Assembly: GCA_015256945.1 (NCBI GenBank)
Contig: JABZLB010000023.1
Span: 1-46,054, forward strand
Source: Prevotellaceae bacterium
Lineage (GTDB): Bacteria; Bacteroidota; Bacteroidia; Bacteroidales; Bacteroidaceae
Length of the DNA: 46,054 nt
Direction: 5' to 3'
In this document: positions 33,952 to 42,128 of the stretch, piece after piece
Layout of the letters: the number at the start of each line of letters is the position of its first letter
Numbering within the stretch: the stretch's first letter is position 1
Position numbers and translations under genes: made by a program
Notes under the pieces: generated by a model
What the model was told of the DNA's origin: nothing
What the model saw: only the letters and a program-made list of their open reading frames with translations
Databases searched by the model: none

Positions 33952-34095
33952 ATAAAATTATTTGTAAGCCGTCACTCTGACTTTTAAGTTTTTGCAAGTT
34001 TTTAAACGAATGTAAAATAAAACTCGTTTCTACTTAAGAGCCGTTAAGTGTTAAAATTAAATTGTTAAAATCGAATAAAGCTCTCTGCCAAATCG

Positions 34096-34125
34096 TCTGA
34101 TTACCAACTTTTGCGCATATATTTG
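34096..34125 (+). promoter_or_regulatory. Possible promoter of degQ/htrA
   Basis: TATATTTG (34118-34125) with a weak TCTG (34096-34099) 18 nt upstream. The leader to the ATG at 34201 would be about 70 nt. Confidence 0.4.
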
Positions 34126-34200
34126 CAACATCTTCTTTAAGAGGGCATACACGTCTTCAATTAATTTTAAATTAAGAAACAAACTAAAATCAATAAGCAC

Positions 34201-35676
34201 ATGAAAAAAGTTTCAGATTATCTTATTGCGGGTTTATGTATTATCTCGCTCGCATTCTCAGGAGGAGCCTTATATAAGGCCCAGGCAGCTACAAACAATG
34301 TCGAACAAAACGGGCAGCCTATTGACCTCACTTATGCTGCTAAGAAGGCACTACCTGCGGTAGTTCATATTAAGTACGTACAAAATTCTAAAACACAAAC
34401 TGTTGATGCACAAGAAGATCCGTTCAGTGGTTTCTTCATCGACCCCTTCGGTTTCTTCGGTAATCCGAATCAGGGGCAAGGAGGCTCACGCAAACAAAAA
34501 ATACAAACACCCAAAAAAGAAGCTACCGGGTCTGGTGTTATTATTAGCAGTGATGGATATATCGTCACTAACAACCATGTGGTAAATGGTGCTGACGAAT
34601 TGACAGTTACGCTTGAGGATAACCGCGAATTTAACGCTAAGATTATCGGTACTGACCCATCTACCGACTTGGCACTTATAAAAATCAACGCAAAGAACCT
34701 TCCTACCCTTCCTATCGGTGATTCAGATAAGCTTCAGGTTGGAGAATGGTGTATTGCTGTTGGCAACCCTTTCGGCTTAAATAATACAGTAACAGCTGGT
34801 ATCATCTCAGCCAAAGCACGTTCTCTGGGTGCTAACGGTGTTGAGAGTTTCATACAGACTGATGCTGCAATCAACCCGGGGAACTCAGGCGGTGCATTGG
34901 TAAATACCCGTGGTGAACTTATTGGTATTAATGCCATGCTGTATTCGCAGACAGGCTCCTACGCAGGTTATGGCTTCGCCATCCCCACTACGATTATGAC
35001 TAAGGTCGTCGATGACCTCAAACAGTATGGAACTGTTCAGCGCGCATTCCTTGGCATCAGAGGTGGTGATGTCCTCAACTATATCAATTCACAAAAAGAT
35101 AGTGGTAAGGATGCTCCCGACTTAGGAACCAACGATGGTATTTATGTTGATGCCGTCGAAGATAATGGCGCAGCTGCAGAAGCAGGTTTAAAGAAAGGTG
35201 ATATTATCATTAGCATTGATGGTAAACATGTAAGTAAAATGGCCGAACTGCAAGAAGCCATTAATACCAAGCGGCCAGGTGACAAGGTTTCCATTAGTTG
35301 GTTACGCGACAAAAAGAAGTTTTCTAAGACTGTTGTACTGAAGAACAAACAAGGAAATACCAAGGTTATGAAAACAGCCGACCTCAATGTTCTTGGTGCC
35401 CAGGTTATTCCTGTAAGTAATGATTTGAAGAAAGAACTTGGAATTTCTTACGGTCTTCTGGTTAAAGACGTCAAAAACGGAGCATTCAAAGCCAGTGGTA
35501 TCAATAACGGCTTCGTGATTATTACTGCCAACGACAAGCCCATGAAAAGCATATCCGACTTACAGGATGCTGTAAAAGAAGCTTCCACCAGCAACAATCC
35601 TGTACTTTTTATCAAAGGCGTATGGCCTTCAGGTAAAACAGATTATATGGCTGTTAAAGTTGGTAATGACGACTAA
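34201..35676 (+). CDS. Periplasmic serine protease, DegP/DegQ (HtrA) family
   Basis: A 491-aa secreted serine protease for damaged envelope proteins. It has a signal peptide (about residues 1-29), a Gly/Pro/Phe-rich loop (about 72-98) and a trypsin-like domain with an intact triad. The triad is H126 in NNHVV, D156 in STDLALIK and S229 in PGNSGGA. Two PDZ domains follow (about 280-385 and 395-480). This is the normal Do-family layout, expected to form trimer-based cages. It stands alone with its own promoter and a strong terminator. The window also holds a catalytically altered relative at 17932. Confidence 0.95.
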   Translation: MKKVSDYLIAGLCIISLAFSGGALYKAQAATNNVEQNGQPIDLTYAAKKALPAVVHIKYVQNSKTQTVDAQEDPFSGFFIDPFGFFGNPNQGQGGSRKQKIQTPKKEATGSGVIISSDGYIVTNNHVVNGADELTVTLEDNREFNAKIIGTDPSTDLALIKINAKNLPTLPIGDSDKLQVGEWCIAVGNPFGLNNTVTAGIISAKARSLGANGVESFIQTDAAINPGNSGGALVNTRGELIGINAMLYSQTGSYAGYGFAIPTTIMTKVVDDLKQYGTVQRAFLGIRGGDVLNYINSQKDSGKDAPDLGTNDGIYVDAVEDNGAAAEAGLKKGDIIISIDGKHVSKMAELQEAINTKRPGDKVSISWLRDKKKFSKTVVLKNKQGNTKVMKTADLNVLGAQVIPVSNDLKKELGISYGLLVKDVKNGAFKASGINNGFVIITANDKPMKSISDLQDAVKEASTSNNPVLFIKGVWPSGKTDYMAVKVGNDD

Positions 35677-35713
35677 AAAGAAAAAGGAAAACTAAATAAA
35701 GAAAACTTTGGGC

Positions 35714-35747
35714 CACTCCTGACAATCAAAGTCGGGAGTGTTTTTTT
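35714..35747 (+). terminator. Terminator after degQ/htrA
   Basis: Arms 35714-35723 and 35731-35740 pair over 10 bp with one wobble around a 7-nt loop, followed by seven T residues. Confidence 0.92.
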
Positions 35748-35873
35748 AGTTTCCAAAAACTCCTTCCAATGATTATCATACCATCTTTTTAAAATTTGGA
35801 ACACAAATAAATTCAGATATGTATACAACCTTTCTTTAACGGTTGTTTCTCTAAGTTGCAATTACATCATAAA

Positions 35874-36048
35874 GGTATTATAATTACGGCGTAAACGTAC
35901 CCTTTTATGCGGTAAAACCGGCATGTTTACAACGTAAAGACAACGCGATTACGATGTAAAGACAAGACGATTGCACAGTAAAGTCGAGACGATTACAACG
36001 TAAAGACAAGACAATTACGATGTAAAGGCAAGACAATTACAACGTAAA
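35874..36048. repeat. Eight tandem 22-bp repeats
   Basis: The region splits into eight direct units ending in GTAAA: 35874-35895, 35896-35916 (21 nt), 35917-35938, 35939-35960, 35961-35982, 35983-36004, 36005-36026 and 36027-36048. The last five are closest to GACAAGACRATTACRAYGTAAA, and the first three are more diverged. Units are contiguous with no spacers, so this is not a CRISPR array. It lies in a 532-bp gap between htrA and a small secreted-protein gene. The remaining parts (35748-35873 and 36049-36146) show nothing clear. Confidence 0.9.
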
Positions 36049-36146
36049 GAGAACATAATAGTAGGTTATCCGTAAATTCTTTGTTCTTATATCATCATGA
36101 GAACATGCCAAAAAACCATCAGCTATATATATTCCTTTGCTTATTC

Positions 36147-36177
36147 TTTAAATTATAAAAGAAATATTGTACCTTTG
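36147..36177 (+). promoter_or_regulatory. Promoter of the 131-aa secreted protein gene
   Basis: TTTA (36147-36150), a 19-nt spacer and TACCTTTG (36170-36177) fit the consensus. An in-frame ATG at 36167 overlaps this promoter, so the real start is 36209. Confidence 0.55.
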
Positions 36178-36208
36178 TACCCAATGCAAACTCTATGATT
36201 ACGATACA

Positions 36209-36604
36209 ATGAGAAAGATTTTACTTACACTGGTTATTGCTTTCGCAGCACTTTCTTTACAAGCTGCCAACAAACTCACAACGGTGTATATGTGTGGCTT
36301 TGCTGCTTCTTTCAACGACTCAACCGTATATTTTACCACACTCCAAAAGGTTGATTCTGCCTATATCGACTCAAAAACAAAATTTTTATACAGTCGTGAA
36401 AACTATTCTTATCAACTACGCGACTACCTCTCAAATCATGGTGTACCCAATTATACATGCGCTACAATATTTGCCTTAAGTCGCAAAGCGGCTGAAAAGA
36501 AATATGCAAAACTGCGTAAAAGATACCTTCAAGGTGGAAAGTATACTGTGAAAGACATCACACAAACCGATTTTATGTTCTCACCCATCAAAGAACAAGA
36601 ATAA
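36209..36604 (+). CDS. Small secreted protein, unknown
   Basis: The 131-aa product has a clear signal peptide (MRKILLTLVIAFAALSLQA, cleavage after about residue 19). The mature part begins ANKLTTVYMCGFAASFNDS, has several aromatic residues and ends in a basic, Lys/Arg-rich helix (SRKAAEKKYAKLRKRY). I do not recognise a family, though such short periplasmic proteins are common in Prevotella. It precedes the HPrK-like gene by 51 nt and could share its transcript, so it may be a cargo or accessory of that set. It is longer than a typical RiPP precursor. Confidence 0.7.
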   Translation: MRKILLTLVIAFAALSLQAANKLTTVYMCGFAASFNDSTVYFTTLQKVDSAYIDSKTKFLYSRENYSYQLRDYLSNHGVPNYTCATIFALSRKAAEKKYAKLRKRYLQGGKYTVKDITQTDFMFSPIKEQE

Positions 36605-36655
36605 GCTAAGCGTATACAGAGGTTATCTCATAAAACCATATATCATCCAAATTAT

Positions 36656-37570
36656 ATGCTCCACCGCAACGTCAACAACTTTAGAATTGCTGAATTTGGC
36701 GTCCAAATCATCTTTAAAGGAGAAAGTACAAACAGTATGGATATGCTGCCATCGTTTGCTCCTTTTCGCGTTAACGAGCTTAACGATGGCGATATTCTCT
36801 TTAAACTTATTGTTGATGATAGTCTGAGCCCAGCTCCCAAGCTGCAGCGTGAACGTATCAAAGACTTTGATACAGGCAATGGGATAACCATCGTAGACCA
36901 ACTTAGCGATGGTGGCTATCAGTATATTATTAAAGATATTAAAGGAGCAGAATGTTGCCTGTTAATTGCCGATAAGGATTTCAGCCATTGCCGTTGTGCC
37001 CTTAATGGGAGCTATAACATGCGCTATTTTGGCCTTAACAATGCACTCATGCTGATATTTGCCTTTGCCGGGAGCACACATCAGACTTTGCTTATACATG
37101 CCTCGTTAGTAAGACAAAATGGGTACGGCTATGCCTTTATTGCAAAAAGTGGAACAGGAAAGTCAACACAAGTAAGCAACTGGCTTCGGTATTTACCAGG
37201 TTGTGACCTGATGAACGACGACAATCCTATCATACGCATAATTGAAAATAAGCCTTTTATATATGGAGGTCCATGGAGCGGGAAGACTCCATGCTATCGT
37301 AATGTGAAGGCTCCGCTGGGTGCAATAACACGTATTGACCGCGCAAAGGAGAACTCGATAGATAAAGTAGGAGTTGTCGAGGCGTTTGCTTCGTTATTAC
37401 CTTCGGTCTCATCTATGAAATGGGATAAGACTATTTTCGACCATATCTGCAATACATTAACGAAGATTATCGAAACAACGGGAATTTATACACTCCATTG
37501 CAGACCCGACAAAGAATCAGCCATAATATGCAACAAAGCCATCAGCAAAAAGCCAATACTCGCACAATAG
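36656..37570 (+). CDS. HPr-kinase-like P-loop protein
   Basis: A 304-aa protein whose C-terminal half (about residues 145-295) has the HPr kinase/PEP-carboxykinase-type P-loop core. Walker A is AKSGTGKST (163-171), with NDD (187-189) and GGPWSGKTPCYRNVKAPLG. The N-terminal half is unassigned. Relatives near PqqD-like genes act as peptide kinases in some lasso-peptide pathways, or have unknown roles. Target phosphorylation of a peptide or protein is therefore an inference. The downstream S24/S26 peptidase frame overlaps its 3' end by 43 nt, implying coupling. It is distinct from true HprK, as it lacks the long N-terminal regulatory domain and the ptsH context. Confidence 0.78.
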   Translation: MLHRNVNNFRIAEFGVQIIFKGESTNSMDMLPSFAPFRVNELNDGDILFKLIVDDSLSPAPKLQRERIKDFDTGNGITIVDQLSDGGYQYIIKDIKGAECCLLIADKDFSHCRCALNGSYNMRYFGLNNALMLIFAFAGSTHQTLLIHASLVRQNGYGYAFIAKSGTGKSTQVSNWLRYLPGCDLMNDDNPIIRIIENKPFIYGGPWSGKTPCYRNVKAPLGAITRIDRAKENSIDKVGVVEAFASLLPSVSSMKWDKTIFDHICNTLTKIIETTGIYTLHCRPDKESAIICNKAISKKPILAQ

Positions 37571-38022
37571 AGATACCTAACGCTGTCCTCATTCCCGAAA
37601 TTATTAAATATCTGGAACAGGGACATACGGTAACACTGCCTTTAAAAGGCTTTTCCATGCGCCCTTTTTTGGAGAGTAATCGTGATTTAGCATTGCTTAC
37701 TCAGCCTAAAAACGTTAATGTTGGTGACCCCGTATTGGCCGAAATATCTCCCAAACACTTTGTATTACATCGTATTATAGCCATTCATGAAAATCAGGTT
37801 ACCCTGCTTGGCGACGGTAATCTGACAACCGAACACTGTCTTACAACTGATATTAAGGCTTCAGTAGAAGGCTTTTATCGCAAAGGACGAAAAAAAATGG
37901 ACAGAACGGACGGCCTCAAATGGAAGTCATATTCTTTTTTATGGATGAAGCTTCGTCCATTACGTCGTTGGCTTCTGGCCTTTTACAGACGTATTTGGAT
38001 ACCTGTTTTCGGTACCATTTAA
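37528..38022 (+). CDS. S24/S26-type signal-peptidase-like protease
   Basis: A 164-aa protein with a serine-protease signature of the signal peptidase/LexA clan. GFSMRPF places the nucleophile at S43. VLHRII puts a histidine (H81) where archaeal/eukaryotic-type signal peptidases use His in place of Lys. GDGN (95-98) matches the later conserved loop. There is no N-terminal membrane helix, though the C-terminal 30 residues (LWMKLRPLRRWLLAFYRRIWIPV) are amphipathic and may touch the membrane. A TTG start at 37498 would add 10 residues; the ATG at 37528 is preferred. It overlaps the HPrK-like gene by 43 nt and precedes the PqqD-like gene by 76 nt. It probably trims a peptide, but the target is unknown. 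Confidence 0.8.
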   Translation: MQQSHQQKANTRTIEIPNAVLIPEIIKYLEQGHTVTLPLKGFSMRPFLESNRDLALLTQPKNVNVGDPVLAEISPKHFVLHRIIAIHENQVTLLGDGNLTTEHCLTTDIKASVEGFYRKGRKKMDRTDGLKWKSYSFLWMKLRPLRRWLLAFYRRIWIPVFGTI

Positions 38023-38080
38023 TGTAGAAATCCAAACTATAATATATCCATTCTGAGACAAGAACATATTTTTTCTGAAA

Positions 38081-38088
38081 TAAATTTG
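38081..38088 (+). promoter_or_regulatory. Possible -7 box of the PqqD-like gene
   Basis: TAAATTTG lies 10 nt before the ATG at 38099. No convincing -33 box is present, so it may add to read-through from the upstream genes. Confidence 0.35.
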
Positions 38089-38098
38089 CAAAACCAAT

Positions 38099-38383
38099 AT
38101 GAAAGAAAAATCAGGTTTTAAACTTCAAGACGTTTGTGGAACATTCATTCTCATTGCGGAGGGTAAAGAGAATATGGACTTCAGTAATATTATCAGTATG
38201 AACGAGAGTTCAAAGTTATTGTGGGAAAGTCTGCAGGATAAAGAATTTACTGTTGAAGATATGGCACAAATTCTAATAGAAAACTACGAGATTGCAGAAA
38301 ATACTCCGCTGCCATACGACGTAGCTGTAAAAGATGCCGAGGCTCTTGCACAGCAATGGAAAGAATCGGGCATTATCGAATAA
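38099..38383 (+). CDS. PqqD-like (RRE) peptide-binding protein
   Basis: The 94-aa protein fits the PqqD fold, a small winged-helix-like domain that in RiPP pathways binds the leader peptide of a precursor. Supporting parts are the strand-rich start GFKLQDVCGTFILIAEG and MNESSKLLWESLQDKEFTVEDMAQILIENYE. The segment VAVKDAEALAQQWKESGIIE is typical of the D-family C-terminal helices. It is the last gene of the HPrK-S24/S26-PqqD set. A 116-nt gap with no visible precursor frame follows before convergent genes. Confidence 0.82.
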   Translation: MKEKSGFKLQDVCGTFILIAEGKENMDFSNIISMNESSKLLWESLQDKEFTVEDMAQILIENYEIAENTPLPYDVAVKDAEALAQQWKESGIIE

Positions 38384-38499
38384 TTTATTCCTGTCTTAAT
38401 AAAACACATAAAAGAAACACGTAGAGCAAACCAAAGTTCAGACAAAACTCTGGTCCAACACTTCATATTGCTAAGCTGATACCAAGAGCAGCTACAACC

Positions 38500-38967
38500 T
38501 TAAATGCCGTACACCTTATATCTAACCAGGTGATATTTGCCTCGTTTCTTTATATAATAAAAGTTTATACTACCCGAACTACTTATTATATACGATGTAT
38601 CAGACTCACGAATGAGTTGAGAAATACTAATAGTTACTACTATTTTCCCTTTCGAATACTTTGCCCTGTTTAATAAATAAACAGGGTTACTTTCTCCCTT
38701 TACAAGCTGCGGATAACGACTTGATATCTTTTTACTTTCTTTTATCTTAATACAACTATCGTTTGGGATAATATAAAAGGTATCAGAAGAGGCCAATAAC
38801 GAATCAGCTATTAACCGATTATACATCTCCTGCACAATCTCTGTATAATCTCTTTGCTTTTCACGACACTGAGCTTCCATCAATTGACAGAAGCCCAATG
38901 CGATAAAAACAACTATCACCTTATAAACAAAGGATAGTTTTATTTTTTTAAATGAGTAATAAACCAT
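38500..38967 (-). CDS. Small secreted protein, unknown
   Basis: A 155-aa protein with an N-terminal hydrophobic segment (about residues 11-31, VYKVIVVFIALGFCQLMEA) acting as signal or anchor. The mature part is about 120 residues and strand-rich (KIVVTISISQLI, YIISSSGSINFYYIKKRGKYHLVRYKVYGI). I do not recognise the family. Its 5' end overlaps the 3' end of the DPP-IV-like gene by 28 nt, so it is co-transcribed with that peptidase. It could be a partner of the peptidase or an unrelated small protein. Confidence 0.65.
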   Translation of the reverse strand: MVYYSFKKIKLSFVYKVIVVFIALGFCQLMEAQCREKQRDYTEIVQEMYNRLIADSLLASSDTFYIIPNDSCIKIKESKKISSRYPQLVKGESNPVYLLNRAKYSKGKIVVTISISQLIRESDTSYIISSSGSINFYYIKKRGKYHLVRYKVYGI

Positions 38968-41147
38968 TCTGTAATTTGTCGGAGCAAGTGATTACGTGTA
39001 TTACCGCCAAAGATGCTATGATTTCTATTTGTGTAGTAAATTTCCTTGAAATCCTTGTCTGCTTGAACCAAGGCTTCACTATATTCGAAAGTGTTTTGAG
39101 GGTGTACATTATCATCAGCCATACCATGGCATATTAGTAATGCACCGCTAAGATTATTCGCTCTTTGAATGGGGTTAACATCATAGCCTTGTGGGTTCTC
39201 CTTCGGTGTGCGCATATAACGCTCGGTATACACCGTATCATAGAAGCGCCAGTCAGTAGGAGGCGCAACGGCTACACCCGCTTTGAAAATTGGTTTGCCA
39301 TTGCTCATACTCATCAATGTGTTGAAACCTCCGAAGCTCCAGCCCCAAATACCAATATTATCCTTATCTACATAAGGCAACGTTGCTAAATAAGAGGCTG
39401 TCTCCACCTGGTCTTTCGACTCTAAATCGCCTAATTTTAAATAAGTGCTTTTTTCAAAATCAGCACCTCTTCCGCCCGTTCCACGTCCATCAACACACAC
39501 AACAATGAAGCCCTGCTGCGCCAGATACTGATCAAAAGCACCACCTTGTCCCATAGCTCCAGCACTCCAGGAGTTGACTACCTGCTGGCTACCCGGACCA
39601 CTATACTGATACATGATGACAGGATATTTCTTAGAAGTGTCAAAATTAGCTGGCTTAACCATCCAGCCATCTAACCTCAGTCCATCAGACGTTGTGAAAG
39701 AAAACGTTTCTCGCTTTGTCCATCCATACCGTTGAATCTTCAATTTTAAGTCATGGTTATCGACATTCGTAGCAATTATCTTACCATTGTTCCTGCATGT
39801 TGTATACATATAAGGAGTGTTATAATCGCTCCAGATGTTAATGAAATACTGAAAATCGCCTGAGAAGATAGCTGAGTTCCAGCCTTCCCGATGGGTTAAA
39901 CGTTCACTTTTTCCATTTGCATGGCTAACATAAACCTGCCTGTCATGAGCACTTAAAGATGCTGCCTGATAATAAACATCACCAGTACTCTCGTCTATTC
40001 CATATACATCAGTTATGTCAAAATTACCATCTCCTATCTTTCTTTTTAAGATCCCATTGCTATTGTACAAATAAAGATGCATGTAACCATCGCGGTCAGA
40101 GGGAAGTAAAATAAAATCTTTTGTCAGACGAATATTTGCCATTGCCTCTTCCTTTACATACTTAGGCACACTCTCCTTAATCAACAAGTGCGATATTGTA
40201 CTACGTGGATTTACACTGTAAAGGTTCAGAACATCTTGATGTCTGTTCATTGTATATATGACTATCTTATCGGGATCAACCGTTGATACGATACGAGGCA
40301 TATAACCATCTGTGGCAAGAGGAATATTTAATTGCTGTATACGATGGCTTTTTATATCGTAGCTCCATGCCGATACTCTCGAATTTTCCTCGCCCGCTTT
40401 AGGATATTTGTAACTGTATGTACCTGGATAAATCGCATTTTCCGTTAGTTCGGAACTTCTTCCCTTGAATAATTGCAAGCTATATTGCTTTACTTTTGAC
40501 TCATCATACTTAATCCAACACAGCATACTGCCATCCGCAGTAAAGACAAGTGCACTGTTAAAGCCAAATTCTTCCTCGTTTACCCAGTCGGGAATACCAT
40601 TTATAACCTCATTCATTTTGCCGTCCTTTGTCACCTGGCTCTCGCTGTTACCATAAAGAAGCTTTACCAAAAAGATGTTGTTGTCTCTTACAAATGCTAC
40701 CTGGTTGCCATCCGGTGACCAGACAGGAGCCTGTTGTGGTCCGCCATCTGAAAGACGTTCGAGTTTTCTGCTTTGTACAGTATAGATATAAAATACAGCT
40801 TTATATGAGCGTCTGTACACATTCTGACGTTTTGTAGCAATCAGAATATGCCGACCATCCGGAGACATGATGTATCCGTCAAACTTATCAATGTGCTCTC
40901 CTTGCGTATTGTTCACATCAAAAAGAATGGCTGTTTGTTTGCCCGTTTTGAAAGAATATTGAAGAATCTGCTTGTTATCTTGTGAGAGCTGGGCATACAA
41001 ATCTGTTCCTTTTATAGGATTTATCCCTCCAATTTGTTGCGCAGCAAACTGGCCGTCAGTTATATCTTTCAATGTCATTCTCTCATAGGCAGAGATTGAT
41101 GACGACATCATAAACAAAGCAACACACATGATAATAATATTTTTCAT
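38940..41147 (-). CDS. Dipeptidyl peptidase IV-type serine peptidase (S9B)
   Basis: A 735-aa S9-family peptidase with a signal peptide (about residues 1-20), a beta-propeller N-terminal domain and a C-terminal alpha/beta hydrolase domain. The catalytic Ser is S604 in GWSFGGF, Asp near 678-679 in HGMADDNVH, and His H710 in NRNHSIFG. Enzymes of this type cut dipeptides or tripeptides after proline from peptide ends, and in P. gingivalis relatives help use peptides as food. Whether it is a DPP-IV or a prolyl tripeptidyl peptidase cannot be told here. It is divergent from the YhcC-like gene. Confidence 0.92.
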   Translation of the reverse strand: MKNIIIMCVALFMMSSSISAYERMTLKDITDGQFAAQQIGGINPIKGTDLYAQLSQDNKQILQYSFKTGKQTAILFDVNNTQGEHIDKFDGYIMSPDGRHILIATKRQNVYRRSYKAVFYIYTVQSRKLERLSDGGPQQAPVWSPDGNQVAFVRDNNIFLVKLLYGNSESQVTKDGKMNEVINGIPDWVNEEEFGFNSALVFTADGSMLCWIKYDESKVKQYSLQLFKGRSSELTENAIYPGTYSYKYPKAGEENSRVSAWSYDIKSHRIQQLNIPLATDGYMPRIVSTVDPDKIVIYTMNRHQDVLNLYSVNPRSTISHLLIKESVPKYVKEEAMANIRLTKDFILLPSDRDGYMHLYLYNSNGILKRKIGDGNFDITDVYGIDESTGDVYYQAASLSAHDRQVYVSHANGKSERLTHREGWNSAIFSGDFQYFINIWSDYNTPYMYTTCRNNGKIIATNVDNHDLKLKIQRYGWTKRETFSFTTSDGLRLDGWMVKPANFDTSKKYPVIMYQYSGPGSQQVVNSWSAGAMGQGGAFDQYLAQQGFIVVCVDGRGTGGRGADFEKSTYLKLGDLESKDQVETASYLATLPYVDKDNIGIWGWSFGGFNTLMSMSNGKPIFKAGVAVAPPTDWRFYDTVYTERYMRTPKENPQGYDVNPIQRANNLSGALLICHGMADDNVHPQNTFEYSEALVQADKDFKEIYYTNRNHSIFGGNTRNHLLRQITEWFITHLKK

Positions 41148-41175
41148 AAGGATATTGTTTTCGTATCTTTCTATC

Positions 41176-41183
41176 GCAAAGAT
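41176..41183 (-). promoter_or_regulatory. -7 box of the DPP-IV-like gene
   Basis: Minus-strand TATCTTTG at 41176-41183, 28 nt before the start at 41147. No clear -33 box. It lies back to back with the opposite-strand box at 41196-41203. Confidence 0.5.
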
Positions 41184-41195
41184 ACCCCTTTTTCA

Positions 41196-41203
41196 GTATA
41201 TTT
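41196..41203 (+). promoter_or_regulatory. -7 box of the YhcC-like gene
   Basis: TATATTTG lies 35 nt before the ATG at 41239 and 12 nt from the opposite-strand box, so the two divergent promoters overlap. No clear -33 box. Confidence 0.5.
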
Positions 41204-41238
41204 GCACTATAAAAGAGGTAAAAAGACAGAACAAGGCA

Positions 41239-42117
41239 ATGACATATCGCGACTTTGGTTCCTGGATGCACGAACATTTTACGTTTAAAGTGCAGAAAAT
41301 ATCTATTGATGCAGGATTTTCATGCCCTAACAGAGATGGGAAAATTTCCTCAGGAGGATGTTCTTTTTGCAATAACGAATCGTTCAATCCTTCTTACTGT
41401 TCACCGAAAGAATCAATTACAGAACAATTAGAAAAGGGTAAAGCCTTCTTTGCAAGAAAATATCCAGATATGAAATATCTGGCATATTTCCAGGCATATA
41501 CCAATACCTACGCATCTCTTGAAAAGCTCAAACAAATGTATGAAGAAGCCTTGCGTGTCAAAGACATTGTAGGGATTGTGATTGGTACACGCCCCGACTG
41601 TGTTGATAATGCCCTACTCGATTATCTGGGACAGCTTAATAAGAAGACCTTTATTATCGTAGAGTATGGTATCGAGTCGGCCAATGACAATACATTACGC
41701 CGAATTCATCGCGGACATAATTTTGCATGCAGCCAAGATGCCATTGAAAGAACACATGCCCGTGGCTTACTAACTTGCGGCCACATTATATTAGGGCTTC
41801 CAGGAGAGGATGCTGCCGAAAGTCTGCGACAGGCTCCTCTTATCTCATCCCTTCCACTCGACTTTCTAAAAATTCACCAATTACAAATCGTAAAAGGTAC
41901 TGCACTCGCTACTCAATATGCAAAATCACCGTTCCATTTATACACCGTTGAAGAATATATAGAACTGATAGTTCAATATATTTCTCTTTTAAGGAAAGAC
42001 CTCGTTCTCGAAAGGTTTACCAGCCAATGTCCTCCCGAGATTCTTATAGCCCCCAAATGGGGATTGAAAAATTATGAATTTACTAATTTGCTAAACAAAC
42101 GTTTAGCACAAATTTAA
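41239..42117 (+). CDS. TIGR01212/YhcC-family radical SAM protein
   Basis: A 292-aa radical SAM protein from the chosen start, preceded by an AT-rich in-frame extension to 41128 that lacks family sequence and crosses the promoter. The cluster cysteines are C29, C41 and C44 (SCPNRDG...GGCSFCN), the wide-spaced motif of the YhcC group. Later segments are VEYGIESANDNTLRRIHRGH and GHIILGLPGEDAAES. The family is conserved and of uncertain function, possibly in RNA modification. It is 2.9 kb from the PqqD-like gene and on the same strand but separated by divergent genes, so it is not part of that unit. Confidence 0.9.
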   Translation: MTYRDFGSWMHEHFTFKVQKISIDAGFSCPNRDGKISSGGCSFCNNESFNPSYCSPKESITEQLEKGKAFFARKYPDMKYLAYFQAYTNTYASLEKLKQMYEEALRVKDIVGIVIGTRPDCVDNALLDYLGQLNKKTFIIVEYGIESANDNTLRRIHRGHNFACSQDAIERTHARGLLTCGHIILGLPGEDAAESLRQAPLISSLPLDFLKIHQLQIVKGTALATQYAKSPFHLYTVEEYIELIVQYISLLRKDLVLERFTSQCPPEILIAPKWGLKNYEFTNLLNKRLAQI

Positions 42118-42128
42118 AATAAAAGCAG

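Noticed and set aside
33427..33987. 186-codon plus-strand frame
   Set aside because: It lies over RNase P RNA on the opposite strand, which is strongly supported by its conserved segments and paired ends.
35874..36048. CRISPR array
   Set aside because: Units are directly contiguous with no spacers, and no cas genes lie nearby.
38284..38466. 60-codon minus-strand frame over the PqqD gene end, considered as a RiPP precursor
   Set aside because: It overlaps the PqqD-like gene antisense, lacks a leader-like pattern and has no promoter.
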